NCBI GenBank assembly: GCA_023437365.1
Contig: JAEZGK010000103.1
Span: 62,001 to 126,000 of the forward strand
Direction of reading: 5' to 3'
Source of the DNA: Bacillota bacterium
GTDB lineage: Bacteria > Bacillota > Clostridia > Lachnospirales > Lachnospiraceae
DNA length: 64,000 bases
Under the pieces are notes generated by a model. That model had not been told where the DNA came from, ran no database searches, and was given only the letters and a program-made list of their open reading frames with translations. The translations under genes were made by a program, and so were the position numbers. How positions within the stretch are numbered: the first letter of the stretch is position 1; every line of letters starts with the position of its first letter. This document shows positions 43,145-50,810 of the stretch, in pieces.

Positions 43145-43173
43145 ATTATAAGTCCTTTTATCTAAATAGTCAA
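43145..43173 (-). promoter_or_regulatory. Sigma-A promoter of gntR copy 2
   Basis: Minus strand: TTGACT (43173-43168), a 17-bp spacer, and a perfect TATAAT (43150-43145). Confidence 0.7.
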
Positions 43174-43242
43174 TATGTATAATAAAACATTTTCTGCCTT
43201 GGATTTAGTGAGCAATTTGACTATGGATTTTACATTTTTCAT

Positions 43243-44724
43243 TTATTTATAAAACAAAGTGTTAATTACTACAATTCTACGCGTGATCGTTAGTCCATTC
43301 ATCAACATGCTTGCCGCATTTGATCCGCTCCTGGATGATTGATGTCCGTTGTTCCAGGCGTTGAATGATACTCTAATTGGACGCCCCTTTTCTCTCTTAT
43401 CTGTAATATCAATACCAATACCTGCTTTTTCACATTCTTCAATAATAGACTCCTTCAGTCCCCGTGGAATTCTTATATACCTATCAATATCTTTACCAAG
43501 ATAAACAGCGCTAAAATTATAATAATTTGAATAGCCAAGACGCTTATTTTTATAAAACTCCGGGTTATCAAAGGCTGCCATGCTACGAATCTGATTCTGT
43601 AAACGTGGCCTTAGATTAAGCGTATCAACATATACACCATTACTTAGAACCAAATGCACTTTTCCTACAACATCTGCTTTCGTAAATCCTTCCTTCTTTT
43701 TCCACGGCTTAGGTCTGTTTTCAGCAACTGAATTAGCAACCATTCCCCTAGCTTCGGCAAGTTCTACCTGCCATTTTGACACATACTTCTCGATATCTTC
43801 AGGCGATAGCTTTTCTGTTTCTTCTAGCAAGACCTTCCATTGATCAGGATATGCATTCCAGTTCTCATCCACAAAAGCACTGTTTCCATTTTTAAGAGCT
43901 TGACCTTGCAATGGAAGAGCAATCAAATTACCAATACGACTAGCAACATCCTGAGAAGGATACATTCGGTCATAATAGTGAAAAGATTTCATATTAATAA
44001 AAGCAGATCCCTTGTCCAATAAAAGGAAGCCAAAATTTCTTGCTAAAGATGTAGCTATTGGTCTTTTAAAGAATATCCATACATGAGCACCTCTTCCAGA
44101 TCGAGACCTTTCAACCAAAGACTTGATACCATTCTGCTCACACATTTTTCTAAGCGCATCTACTTCATCATGCCATTCATCATCTGTATTAGCGAAATCC
44201 GTCTTCTCTGCATCCCTTTCATGGTTATCAAAATCGAATACTATAAATCGACATGTACCATCTGGTAAAAGCGGATATACTCCAAGCACATCTGTTCCAT
44301 CCTCATTTTTTCCAACAAGATGACTTACAATTTTCTTCAAATCAAGCTTAGTCCATTTTGTGTTCTCACAATCATCACAAAACATTTTTTCACCATGTTG
44401 TTTTGGACATAGGGTATCATTCCATCTGTTATCACACTGTGGAAAGTATCCTCCATTCTTTCCTCTTTTGGCATAAACATCTTCTCTACCCCAAAACATA
44501 GCAAAAAATCGTTTTGCTATATCCTCAGTTATATATCTTCCAAGAATACGCTCTCCCTGATCCGGATCATACTCATTAATATTCTCTATAGTCGCTTCAA
44601 ATGGATTAGGAGCATTGAATGCGATATCAGCCTTTTTCAGCTGTGATTTCAAGGCTTCATTTTCTTGTTGAAGATTTCGCACTATTTTTCTTAGTGAATC
44701 AAGGTCGTAAGCCTCAATATTCAT
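43243..44724 (-). pseudogene. TOTE-type archaeo-eukaryotic primase, truncated before its helicase domain
   Basis: A 493-codon frame. An N-terminal coiled coil (1-35) is followed by an AEP primase domain of the TOTE conflict-system type: WGREDVYA, zinc cysteines Cys97, Cys106, Cys116 and Cys119, the metal motif FDFDNH (Asp164, Asp166), SGRGAHVW (His214), YPSQD and GNLIALPLQG. Known relatives continue after a GRPIxVSF segment into a superfamily 2 helicase. Here the match stops at VSF (about residue 454, near 43360) and 39 unrelated codons follow. So the helicase half is lost, and the product is probably a remnant, though the primase residues are intact. GGAGGTG supports the ATG at 44724; TGTACGAATT is repeated twice upstream (44751-44770). 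Confidence 0.75.
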
Positions 44725-44910
44725 TCCTGCACCTCCAACTTGATATACTATGTACGAATTTGTACGAATTAAAATAACGCTTAGAAATTTTCCATAATTA
44801 TTCCAAACTTGCATTAAACCTTACTTTTTCATAATAACCAAAACTTCATCATATCCTTGAATCATATCGTAGGTTAGATTCTCTCTTGGGGGAGTTTGTT
44901 ACTATTTCAT

Positions 44911-45861
44911 TTATCTTATTTTCCATAAAGCCATTGGATGATTCTTAATACGGTCCAGAATCTCCTTATCCTCAAATAATAGTTCTGGGATATATTCACC
45001 GTTTTCAAACTTGTCCAGAAACTCCTTCTCTTCCATTGTTAGGACCATTAATTCAGAAATATACTCTTTAACAAGCTTCTTTGCTGCCTCCAACTCAAAA
45101 TCATCTTTTCTCTTAATAACAGGAAACAGATCCCTTTTTATCTTTTGATTTGTAATCGTTTCAATAGCCGTGGTATCAAAATTCTTGTTAATACTGTTTT
45201 TATCCCTCGCCGATATGGCCGCATAGAATATAACGCACTTTCTTAGCTTCCCTTGTTCTGATTCATCAAATAGACTAAAGTGGATCATGTTTCTTACATC
45301 ATATAAATCCCTTGTTGCTGCTCTACTAAGTAGTGCATTAATCTTGCTACCATAAATCTCTAGTGGAGCTAGAGACTTTACTTTATACTCACTGGAGAAA
45401 TGCTCTGTAATGATTGGCCTTTCCTCTGCTTCAAGTACATGGGATCGTAGTGAGTAATTGATTTCAATTTTGATGTTATCTTTATTTCCACTAGCTCCCA
45501 TATAATCATAGACCCATGAGTCCAAGCTATGAGGATTTTTTGTCTTCGGATTTTTTGAGTAAGCCTGAGACACCATGTAGCGATCAATCGCATTATTAAT
45601 AATTGCTCTACTCTCAAGCATTTCCTCCCTACTGTTGGGAATTAAATAATCCAAATCTATATCAACAGAAAGACGAGGTAAGTTAAAAATAGTTAGATTA
45701 ATGGCTGTGCCGCCTTTTAATGCAAGACTGTTTTTTAGAACTGGATTTGTATTTAGATACTCCAAAATATCCGCTAATCTCGTTACTTTTTCTAATGTAT
45801 CTCTTACAAATCCCAACTCTTCTGCTTTCTTCCCCAAATATATAATATCGTAATCAGACAA
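44911..45861 (-). CDS. abiEii: AbiEii-type nucleotidyltransferase toxin
   Basis: The toxin of a type IV toxin-antitoxin / abortive-infection pair, about 316 residues. KGGTAINLTIF followed by RLSVDIDLDYL is the DNA polymerase beta-like nucleotidyltransferase core (GG-T, D-x-D), and ATRDLYDVRNMI is the conserved C-terminal catalytic segment. Related toxins add nucleotides to tRNA 3' ends. The frame can start at GTG (45870), which abuts GGAGG; the TTG at 45861 lies eight bases away and is preferred. It overlaps the antitoxin gene by a few bases. All motifs look intact. Confidence 0.88.
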   Translation of the reverse strand: MSDYDIIYLGKKAEELGFVRDTLEKVTRLADILEYLNTNPVLKNSLALKGGTAINLTIFNLPRLSVDIDLDYLIPNSREEMLESRAIINNAIDRYMVSQAYSKNPKTKNPHSLDSWVYDYMGASGNKDNIKIEINYSLRSHVLEAEERPIITEHFSSEYKVKSLAPLEIYGSKINALLSRAATRDLYDVRNMIHFSLFDESEQGKLRKCVIFYAAISARDKNSINKNFDTTAIETITNQKIKRDLFPVIKRKDDFELEAAKKLVKEYISELMVLTMEEKEFLDKFENGEYIPELLFEDKEILDRIKNHPMALWKIR

Positions 45862-46621
45862 GTATGTCACCTCCCTGATTTGTTATTTCAAATAGACCTT
45901 CTGGTACCATCAGTCCCCACTCACTATTATAATAGCAATTCTCTTTTTCCTCACTTACAAGGTACCTTATGCTTTTTCCAATTTTGCTTTTGCAATACTC
46001 TAAAAACTCCTTTGAAAGTTGTGTTTCTTTACGATAGTGATTCAAAAAAAATCCTGCCTTTTGATAAAGTCCTTGGGTATTATATATATCCAGATACCGT
46101 TTTAACTTCTTCTCATCCAAGTAATGGACACCTTCCAAACAGTTTATTAGTTCTTCAAATCCACCTATTTTATTGAAATCTCCGATACTATCTATGACCG
46201 TCCTTTCTAAATCTGTGATTATTACACCTGTAGTATTCTTCGCCTCCACAACGCCTTCTTTCATTCTTGAAGCAACATATTTATAAGTCACATGAGCATA
46301 ATCGAAATGATTGAACTTAGTTTCTGAAGAAACATATACTTCATTGTAGACTTGATTTGCTAAGCCATAATATTCAAAGGCACTATGATGAGAGATGTAA
46401 GCCGTATTAGTTATAGCACAAGCTATTTGATAACGTGTCGCTACAATTTGCCCTGTAGCAGGGTTAACTACTGAGTATATATTCTTTCGAATTTTTTTGA
46501 CCAATCCCTTTTTCATTAAACGATCCATCTGCGAATAAGCCGTTTTCTCATTATTTGTAAGTTTATTTACATCACAGATTGCAAAAACCGGATACTTTGC
46601 CAGTTCAGTATATACATCCAT
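45854..46621 (-). CDS. abiEi: AbiEi-type antitoxin with winged-helix domain
   Basis: A 255-residue partner of the AbiEii toxin. The N-terminal winged helix (about 10-60: MDRLMKKGLVKKIRKNIYSV) binds DNA, and TNTAYISHHSAFEYYGLANQ and TGVIITDLERTVIDSI are AbiEi core motifs. In this type the antitoxin represses its own promoter and neutralises the toxin without stable binding. AAAAGGAG precedes the ATG. The upstream inverted repeat TTTAGAGA/TCTCTAAA is a likely binding site. Confidence 0.88.
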   Translation of the reverse strand: MDVYTELAKYPVFAICDVNKLTNNEKTAYSQMDRLMKKGLVKKIRKNIYSVVNPATGQIVATRYQIACAITNTAYISHHSAFEYYGLANQVYNEVYVSSETKFNHFDYAHVTYKYVASRMKEGVVEAKNTTGVIITDLERTVIDSIGDFNKIGGFEELINCLEGVHYLDEKKLKRYLDIYNTQGLYQKAGFFLNHYRKETQLSKEFLEYCKSKIGKSIRYLVSEEKENCYYNSEWGLMVPEGLFEITNQGGDILV

Positions 46622-46662
46622 TTATTTCTCCTTTTTTTACTTAAAGCGCGATTTTCTTTGTA

Positions 46663-46723
46663 TTTAGAGAATAACGTTCCATCTCTAAAATTATTATATA
46701 CAATGTATTAAAATCTTATTCAA
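46663..46723 (-). promoter_or_regulatory. abiE promoter with inverted-repeat operator
   Basis: Minus strand: TTGAAT (46723-46718) and TATATA (46700-46695), 17 bp apart; an overlapping TATAAT (46698-46693) gives 19 bp. TCTCTAAA (46682-46689) and TTTAGAGA (46663-46670) form an inverted repeat with an 11-bp centre across the predicted start, where an autorepressor would bind. Confidence 0.55.
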
Positions 46724-46907
46724 TCTTTTTTAATTTTATCATGTTATTCTTTATTTGTAAAGAAAATTGTGCCGATTTTAAAAAGCAAAGTGCCAAAACG
46801 AGGTCATTATAATAATTACTTCGCTAATGATTGTTGTACGCAAATTTTACGAAATAAGTCAAGTTATCGTTTTACGAGGTTTACAAGGTTTTCAAATCAA
46901 TATCAAA

Positions 46908-46965
46908 GAGGCTCTAAAATCCTGCAAACCACATATGTGTCATGTTTACAGGCTTTTAGAGCCTC
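46908..46965 (-). terminator. Long imperfect palindrome downstream of tsf
   Basis: GAGGCTCTAAAA (46908-46919) pairs with TTTTAGAGCCTC (46954-46965), and the pairing continues inward through CCTG/CAGG and CAAAC/GTTT. On the minus strand TTTGATATTG follows, a modest U-tract. It is the best terminator candidate for rpsB-tsf. Confidence 0.55.
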
Positions 46966-46993
46966 CTATAAAGTCATTATAAAATTATGCTAT

Positions 46994-47029
46994 ACAACAA
47001 ATTTCACGCTACGCGAGAAATTGTGTTGT
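46994..47029. repeat. Hairpin-forming inverted repeat
   Basis: ACAACAAATTTCACGC and its near reverse complement GCGAGAAATTGTGTTGT form a stem with a few mismatches and a short loop. One of four palindromes lined up after tsf. Confidence 0.6.
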
Positions 47030-47041
47030 CATGAATTAGCC

Positions 47042-47163
47042 TTACTGTCCCATCTGTCTAGCAATACTCCCCAGAGAATTTTCTTCGAAAATTCTCTGGA
47101 AGTTGCCATTCAGGTATCGCTTAGTTTCCCATCTGACGGGCTACTTCTCAAGAAGAAGTAGCT
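47042..47163 (-). repeat. Two degenerate copies of the tsf 3' end alternating with hairpins
   Basis: The tsf end (47177-47203) recurs at 47121-47147 (23 of 27 bases identical, reading EVARQMGN-stop) and at 47042-47062 (reading SIARQMGQ-stop). Between copies are the palindromes 47140-47162 (GCTACTTCT/AGAAGTAGC) and 47071-47099 (CCAGAGAATTTT/AAAATTCTCTGG). The gap 46622-47176 thus holds the abiE promoter, four hairpins and these copies, and no gene. Confidence 0.8.
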
Positions 47164-47176
47164 TCTAAGCTCTTGA

Positions 47177-48109
47177 CTACTGTCCCATCTGACGTGCTAC
47201 TTCTTCTGCGAAGTTCTCGCTCTTCTTCTCAAGACCTTCACCGGTCTCGAAACGAACGAAACGCTTTACAGTCATAGGAGCGCCAACCTGCTTGGACACG
47301 CTTTCCAGATACTGGCCTACGTTCATGTCGCTATCTTTAACATACAACTGATCAACCAGACAGAATTCCTTTAATTCCTTGCTCAGACGGCCTTCCAGCA
47401 TCTTCTCGATGATGTTCTCAGGCTTCTTGGAATTTGCAGGATCATTCATAATCTGTGCCTTCAAGATTTCCTTCTCATGTGCGATGAAATCTGCAGAAAT
47501 CTCAGACTGGTTTACATACTTCGGAGATAATGCAGCAATCTGCATTGCTACATTCTTAGCTGCTTCCTGAACTGCTTCGTTAATTACAGCACAGTCAACC
47601 TCCACAAGGATACCAATTCTGCCGCCACCATGGATGTAAGATGCCACAAAACCATTTGCAGCTTCAACCTTCTCAAATCTTCTGATGTTCATGTTCTCGC
47701 CGATGATTGCGATCATGGAGGATAACTGCTCCTTCACGGTTACGGTGGGATCAAGAGCCCACTGCTCAGCAAAGAATGCATCCATATCAGCAGCCTTAGT
47801 CTCTACTGCCTGCTTCGCAACAGCTGCAACATAATCTCTGAATTTCTCGTTCTTAGCAACAAAGTCTGTCTCGGAGTTAACTTCAACAATCGCTGCGATC
47901 TTACCGTCAGCGCTGACAAAGGTATCAACAACACCTTCTGCAGCAATTCTTCCGGCTTTCTTCTCAGCTGCAGCAAGTCCCTTTTCTCTTAAGAACTCAA
48001 CTGCTTTATCCATATCGCCTTCAGTAGCTGCAAGAGCCTTCTTGCAATCCATCATTCCGGCACCGGTCATATCTCTCAAATCTTTTACCATACTAGCGGT
48101 AACTTCCAT
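47177..48109 (-). CDS. tsf: Translation elongation factor Ts
   Basis: The guanine-nucleotide exchange factor for EF-Tu, 310 residues. MVKDLRDMTGAGMMDCKKAL (about 7-26) is the UBA-like N-terminal signature and VNSETDFVAKNEKF the EF-Tu contact loop containing TDFVAKN. GGAGGG precedes the ATG. It follows rpsB by 77 bp as in nearly all bacteria. Downstream, pyrH would be expected, but an accessory region starts instead. Confidence 0.97.
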   Translation of the reverse strand: MEVTASMVKDLRDMTGAGMMDCKKALAATEGDMDKAVEFLREKGLAAAEKKAGRIAAEGVVDTFVSADGKIAAIVEVNSETDFVAKNEKFRDYVAAVAKQAVETKAADMDAFFAEQWALDPTVTVKEQLSSMIAIIGENMNIRRFEKVEAANGFVASYIHGGGRIGILVEVDCAVINEAVQEAAKNVAMQIAALSPKYVNQSEISADFIAHEKEILKAQIMNDPANSKKPENIIEKMLEGRLSKELKEFCLVDQLYVKDSDMNVGQYLESVSKQVGAPMTVKRFVRFETGEGLEKKSENFAEEVARQMGQ

Positions 48110-48186
48110 CGTAATAACCCTCCATTAATAAGATTTTATCGGCAAATAAATATTTGTCGTCAGCAGTATCACCTGTACGCTACTGC

Positions 48187-48936
48187 TTATTCAGTAACGG
48201 CATCCTCCATGCTTGCTTCTGCATCATCGGAGCTAGTGGTATCATTTAACTGAACACCCTGATTAGCTTCGATAACAGCATCTGCCATCTTGGATACGAT
48301 TAATTTAACTGCACGGATTGCATCATCATTACCGGGGATTACAAAGTCTAATTCTTCAGGATCGCAGTTGGTATCAGCAATACCTACCAACGGAATACCC
48401 AATGTATGTGCTTCCTGAATACAGATTCTTTCCTTCTTAGGGTCAACAACAAAGATTGCATCGGGGAGCTTCTTCATATTCTTGATACCGCCAAGGTTTT
48501 TCTCAAGCTTCTCCCATTCTTTCTTCAGCTGGATAACTTCTTTCTTAGGAAGAACATCAAAGGTACCGTCCTCGGACATTCTTTCGATCTCTCTTAATCT
48601 TTCAATTCTGCTTTTGATGGTCTTGAAATTAGTTAACATACCGCCTAACCATCTCTCATTCACAAAGAACATGCTGCAACGCTCTGCTTCAGACTTAACT
48701 GCATCCTGTGCCTGCTTCTTTGTTCCTACAAAAAGAATTGTGCCGCCCTCAGCAACTACATTCTTGATTGCTGTGTAAGCCTCATCTACCTTACCTACAG
48801 ATTTCTGTAAGTCGATGATGTAGATACCGTTTCTCTCTGTGTAGATGTACTCAGCCATCTTAGGGTTCCATCTTCTTGTCTGGTGTCCGAAATGTACACC
48901 GGCTTCCAATAACTGCTTCATTGAAATAACGCTCAT
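48187..48936 (-). CDS. rpsB: Ribosomal protein S2
   Basis: A 249-residue small-subunit protein. MKQLLEAGVHFGHQTRRWNP is the universal S2 start, GTKKQAQDAVKSEA and VNERWLGGMLTNFKTI follow, and IPLVGIADTNCDPE is the C-terminal signature. The open frame extends to 48969, but GGAGG six bases before the ATG at 48936 marks the true start. It has its own promoter and a structured leader. Confidence 0.98.
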   Translation of the reverse strand: MSVISMKQLLEAGVHFGHQTRRWNPKMAEYIYTERNGIYIIDLQKSVGKVDEAYTAIKNVVAEGGTILFVGTKKQAQDAVKSEAERCSMFFVNERWLGGMLTNFKTIKSRIERLREIERMSEDGTFDVLPKKEVIQLKKEWEKLEKNLGGIKNMKKLPDAIFVVDPKKERICIQEAHTLGIPLVGIADTNCDPEELDFVIPGNDDAIRAVKLIVSKMADAVIEANQGVQLNDTTSSDDAEASMEDAVTE

Positions 48937-48981
48937 AATATACCTCCATTTGGTTGTTTTCTTCCGCATATCTCACATTCA

Positions 48982-49012
48982 CGGCAGACCTTTATGAAAA
49001 GGCACCATGCCG
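48982..49012 (-). promoter_or_regulatory. Structured rpsB leader, candidate S2 autoregulatory element
   Basis: CGGCA (48982-48986) pairs with TGCCG (49008-49012) around an internal loop and an inner CCTTT/AAAGG stem. It lies within the roughly 100-base untranslated leader. Leaders of this kind often bind the encoded ribosomal protein, but I do not recognise it as a named family. Confidence 0.35.
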
Positions 49013-49044
49013 GTAAATCCATATGCGTGTAATTTGACTACGAA

Positions 49045-49073
49045 ATTATACCATAACAAGCTTTTGTTGACAA
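49045..49073 (-). promoter_or_regulatory. Extended -10 sigma-A promoter of rpsB-tsf
   Basis: Minus strand: TTGTCA (49073-49068), a 17-bp spacer, and TATAAT (49050-49045) preceded by TGG, an extended -10. The start would be near 49038. Confidence 0.75.
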
Positions 49074-49077
49074 GAGG

Positions 49078-49148
49078 TTTTTTCTGTTAGAGGTTTTTAG
49101 AGGTTTTCTGTTAGAGGTTTTTAGAGGTTTTTTTATTAGAGGTTTTTT
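49078..49148. repeat. A-tract repeat upstream of the rpsB promoter
   Basis: On the minus strand the motif AAAACCTCTAA recurs about six times in 24-bp double units. Each is led by a run of 4-7 A at spacings alternating near 10 and 15 bp. It ends five bases before the -35 box. The gap 48937-49407 contains this, the promoter, the leader and the hairpin at 49342-49378. Confidence 0.75.
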
Positions 49149-49341
49149 CTGTTAGTCATCGGAATAGTCACGGTAATTCATCTTAAGTATTTTGAGATCT
49201 CTACGAATTGATATGTTTCCAGTAATATATGTTCCGTGTATCCTATATTATATAGCAACCCTCCTGAAAATGCAATATATTTTTTCCATTCCATATTCCT
49301 ATTGAATCCTCTTCCCCTGGGGAAGAAACGCCGTAATGTGA

Positions 49342-49378
49342 ATAGGACTGCCTGCACTTTCTTGTGCGACAGTCCTAT
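49342..49378 (-). terminator. Hairpin after the fla/che operon
   Basis: ATAGGACTG (49342-49350) pairs with CAGTCCTAT (49370-49378), and GCAC/GTGC pair within. On the minus strand TTCACATTACG follows, so the U-tract is poor. A second palindrome, CTTCCCC-T-GGGGAAG, lies at 49311-49325. Together they probably separate fla/che from rpsB. Confidence 0.5.
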
Positions 49379-49407
49379 CATCTTCTAATCTTATTGTTTC
49401 ATATCCT

Positions 49408-49974
49408 TTACTGTCTGGAGGTAATTGCCTCAACTATAGCTTCATAGCTGGCTCCTTCCGGTAAGGTATAGGTTCCTACACGGATGACGCTTGCCTTTCC
49501 AATACTTACGATATATTGATTGAAGTCCTCTGCGTCCGTAACTAATCCCTTCGTCACCAGCAGCTTAGATACCATATTAGATGACATACCCTTTTCGATG
49601 GAGAAGGTGATCTTACCCCTAGTGGCACCTTCCTCCTTCTGAGGTTCTTTCGTAGGAACTGGTTTCGGTGTAGGGGATGGGATCGGTGTGGGTGCGGTGG
49701 TCGGTGTCGGTTCCGGCGTCAGTGCCGGTGTAGCGGTGACTGCTTCCGTAACCTGCGGTTGCTCTGAAGGAACTGCCGATTGTGTAGGCCCCACGTTAGC
49801 CAGAATATCCTCTAAATGTTCGTTGCTCTCTTCCTGCATCACCATGCCGAGTGCTTCCGCACGTGTCTTAATCTCCTGATCCGTTAGTTCCTTTTTCGGA
49901 TTACCGATTGTTATAATTAAGGTTGTCAGAATAATCCCAATTCCTAAGCCTCTCATATAATACTTTAATTTCAT
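49408..49974 (-). CDS. Membrane-anchored protein with Pro-rich linker and MltG/YceG-like small domain
   Basis: A 188-residue protein. One N-terminal membrane helix (about 8-25), then a helix-rich segment, a linker made almost only of Pro, Thr, Ala and Glu (about 60-110), and a C-terminal domain (about 115-188) with VSKLLVTKGLVTDAEDFNQY and IRVGTYTLPEGASYEAIVEA. The last segment resembles the LysM-like small domain of endolytic transglycosylase MltG, but the catalytic domain is absent. It should face outward and might bind glycan. It ends the fla/che operon here. Its function is not known to me. Confidence 0.65.
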   Translation of the reverse strand: MKLKYYMRGLGIGIILTTLIITIGNPKKELTDQEIKTRAEALGMVMQEESNEHLEDILANVGPTQSAVPSEQPQVTEAVTATPALTPEPTPTTAPTPIPSPTPKPVPTKEPQKEEGATRGKITFSIEKGMSSNMVSKLLVTKGLVTDAEDFNQYIVSIGKASVIRVGTYTLPEGASYEAIVEAITSRQ

Positions 49975-49998
49975 ATATTCAGCACCAAGCCTTTCGGA

Positions 49999-50700
49999 TT
50001 ACTTCTTTCCCTTGAACAGGTCAATTACCAACTTTACTTCTCCCTGTCCGAGTCCCAAAAGCTTTGATATTTCGATTACGGATCTCCCCTGGGAATACAA
50101 AGCCAATATCTGGGAATTGTTATTCGCATTCAACCCGTTTACTGTGGATAACTCCTGTGTTGCATCGATAGCACCGGGTTTTTCCTGTTTGTTATCCGCT
50201 ATTGTCTTACTCTGACTTGAAGGTTTGGCAGCCGGCTGGCTTTTCACAGTTCTTGCCGGCATCACTTTATCGTTATCTGCCCTGGCTTCCAAAATATCCT
50301 GAACCTTCTTCTTGGAGGTATCAATTTCTTTCACTGCAGCCTTTAGCTCTTTTTCTTTGTCATTCAGCATATTATAAAGAAAGACGACTTCTTCATGGTT
50401 ACGTTTGATCTTCTCCAGAATCTGATCTGAAAATTCATTTACCGCCATAATTTTTTCATTTGATATTTTACTTAAGGTATCGTCCGTCTCGACAATTGCT
50501 TCCTCTTTGACTTCTGCCAGCAGTTCCTTCATCTTATCCATCAACTGCTTCTTATCTTCCTCTGTCAGACTTTCCTCCAGTGAGGAAATGGATTTGCCAA
50601 TCAGCTGCTTCTGTTTCTCACTTGATTTATCTACCAGAATGCAACTGACAATGATTACAATGATGCCGACAATAATCAGTATAATTTCTAATGTGCTCAT
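49999..50700 (-). CDS. DUF6115-type membrane protein, positional counterpart of SwrB
   Basis: A 233-residue protein. One N-terminal membrane helix (about 3-22, IILIIVGIIVIIVSCIL) is followed by a long charged coiled coil (about 30-140), a Lys/Ser/Gln linker, and a C-terminal helix-turn-helix-like segment (ILALYSQGRSVIEISKLLGL). In Bacillus, swrB occupies the same place between sigD and rpsB and has one membrane helix and a coiled coil. Equivalence is an inference from position and layout. The ATG at 50700 is preferred (GGAAA upstream); the frame begins at 50733. Confidence 0.65.
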   Translation of the reverse strand: MSTLEIILIIVGIIVIIVSCILVDKSSEKQKQLIGKSISSLEESLTEEDKKQLMDKMKELLAEVKEEAIVETDDTLSKISNEKIMAVNEFSDQILEKIKRNHEEVVFLYNMLNDKEKELKAAVKEIDTSKKKVQDILEARADNDKVMPARTVKSQPAAKPSSQSKTIADNKQEKPGAIDATQELSTVNGLNANNNSQILALYSQGRSVIEISKLLGLGQGEVKLVIDLFKGKK

Positions 50701-50810
50701 AATATTTTCCAATCCTGTATATGTTTTCTTCACAATGAGATTAAGGCGTGAAAGCGTCTTTTGATACCCTAATCATAATGACAAAATAATACTTTGGGAT
50801 GAAGGCATTC

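Noticed and set aside
46769..47161. Plus-strand ORF of 130 codons downstream of tsf
   Set aside because: It runs through hairpins and tsf-end copies, has no ribosome binding site, and its composition is unlike a protein.
49178..49381. Minus-strand ORF of 67 codons
   Set aside because: It spans the hairpins after the fla/che operon and has no ribosome binding site or conserved pattern.
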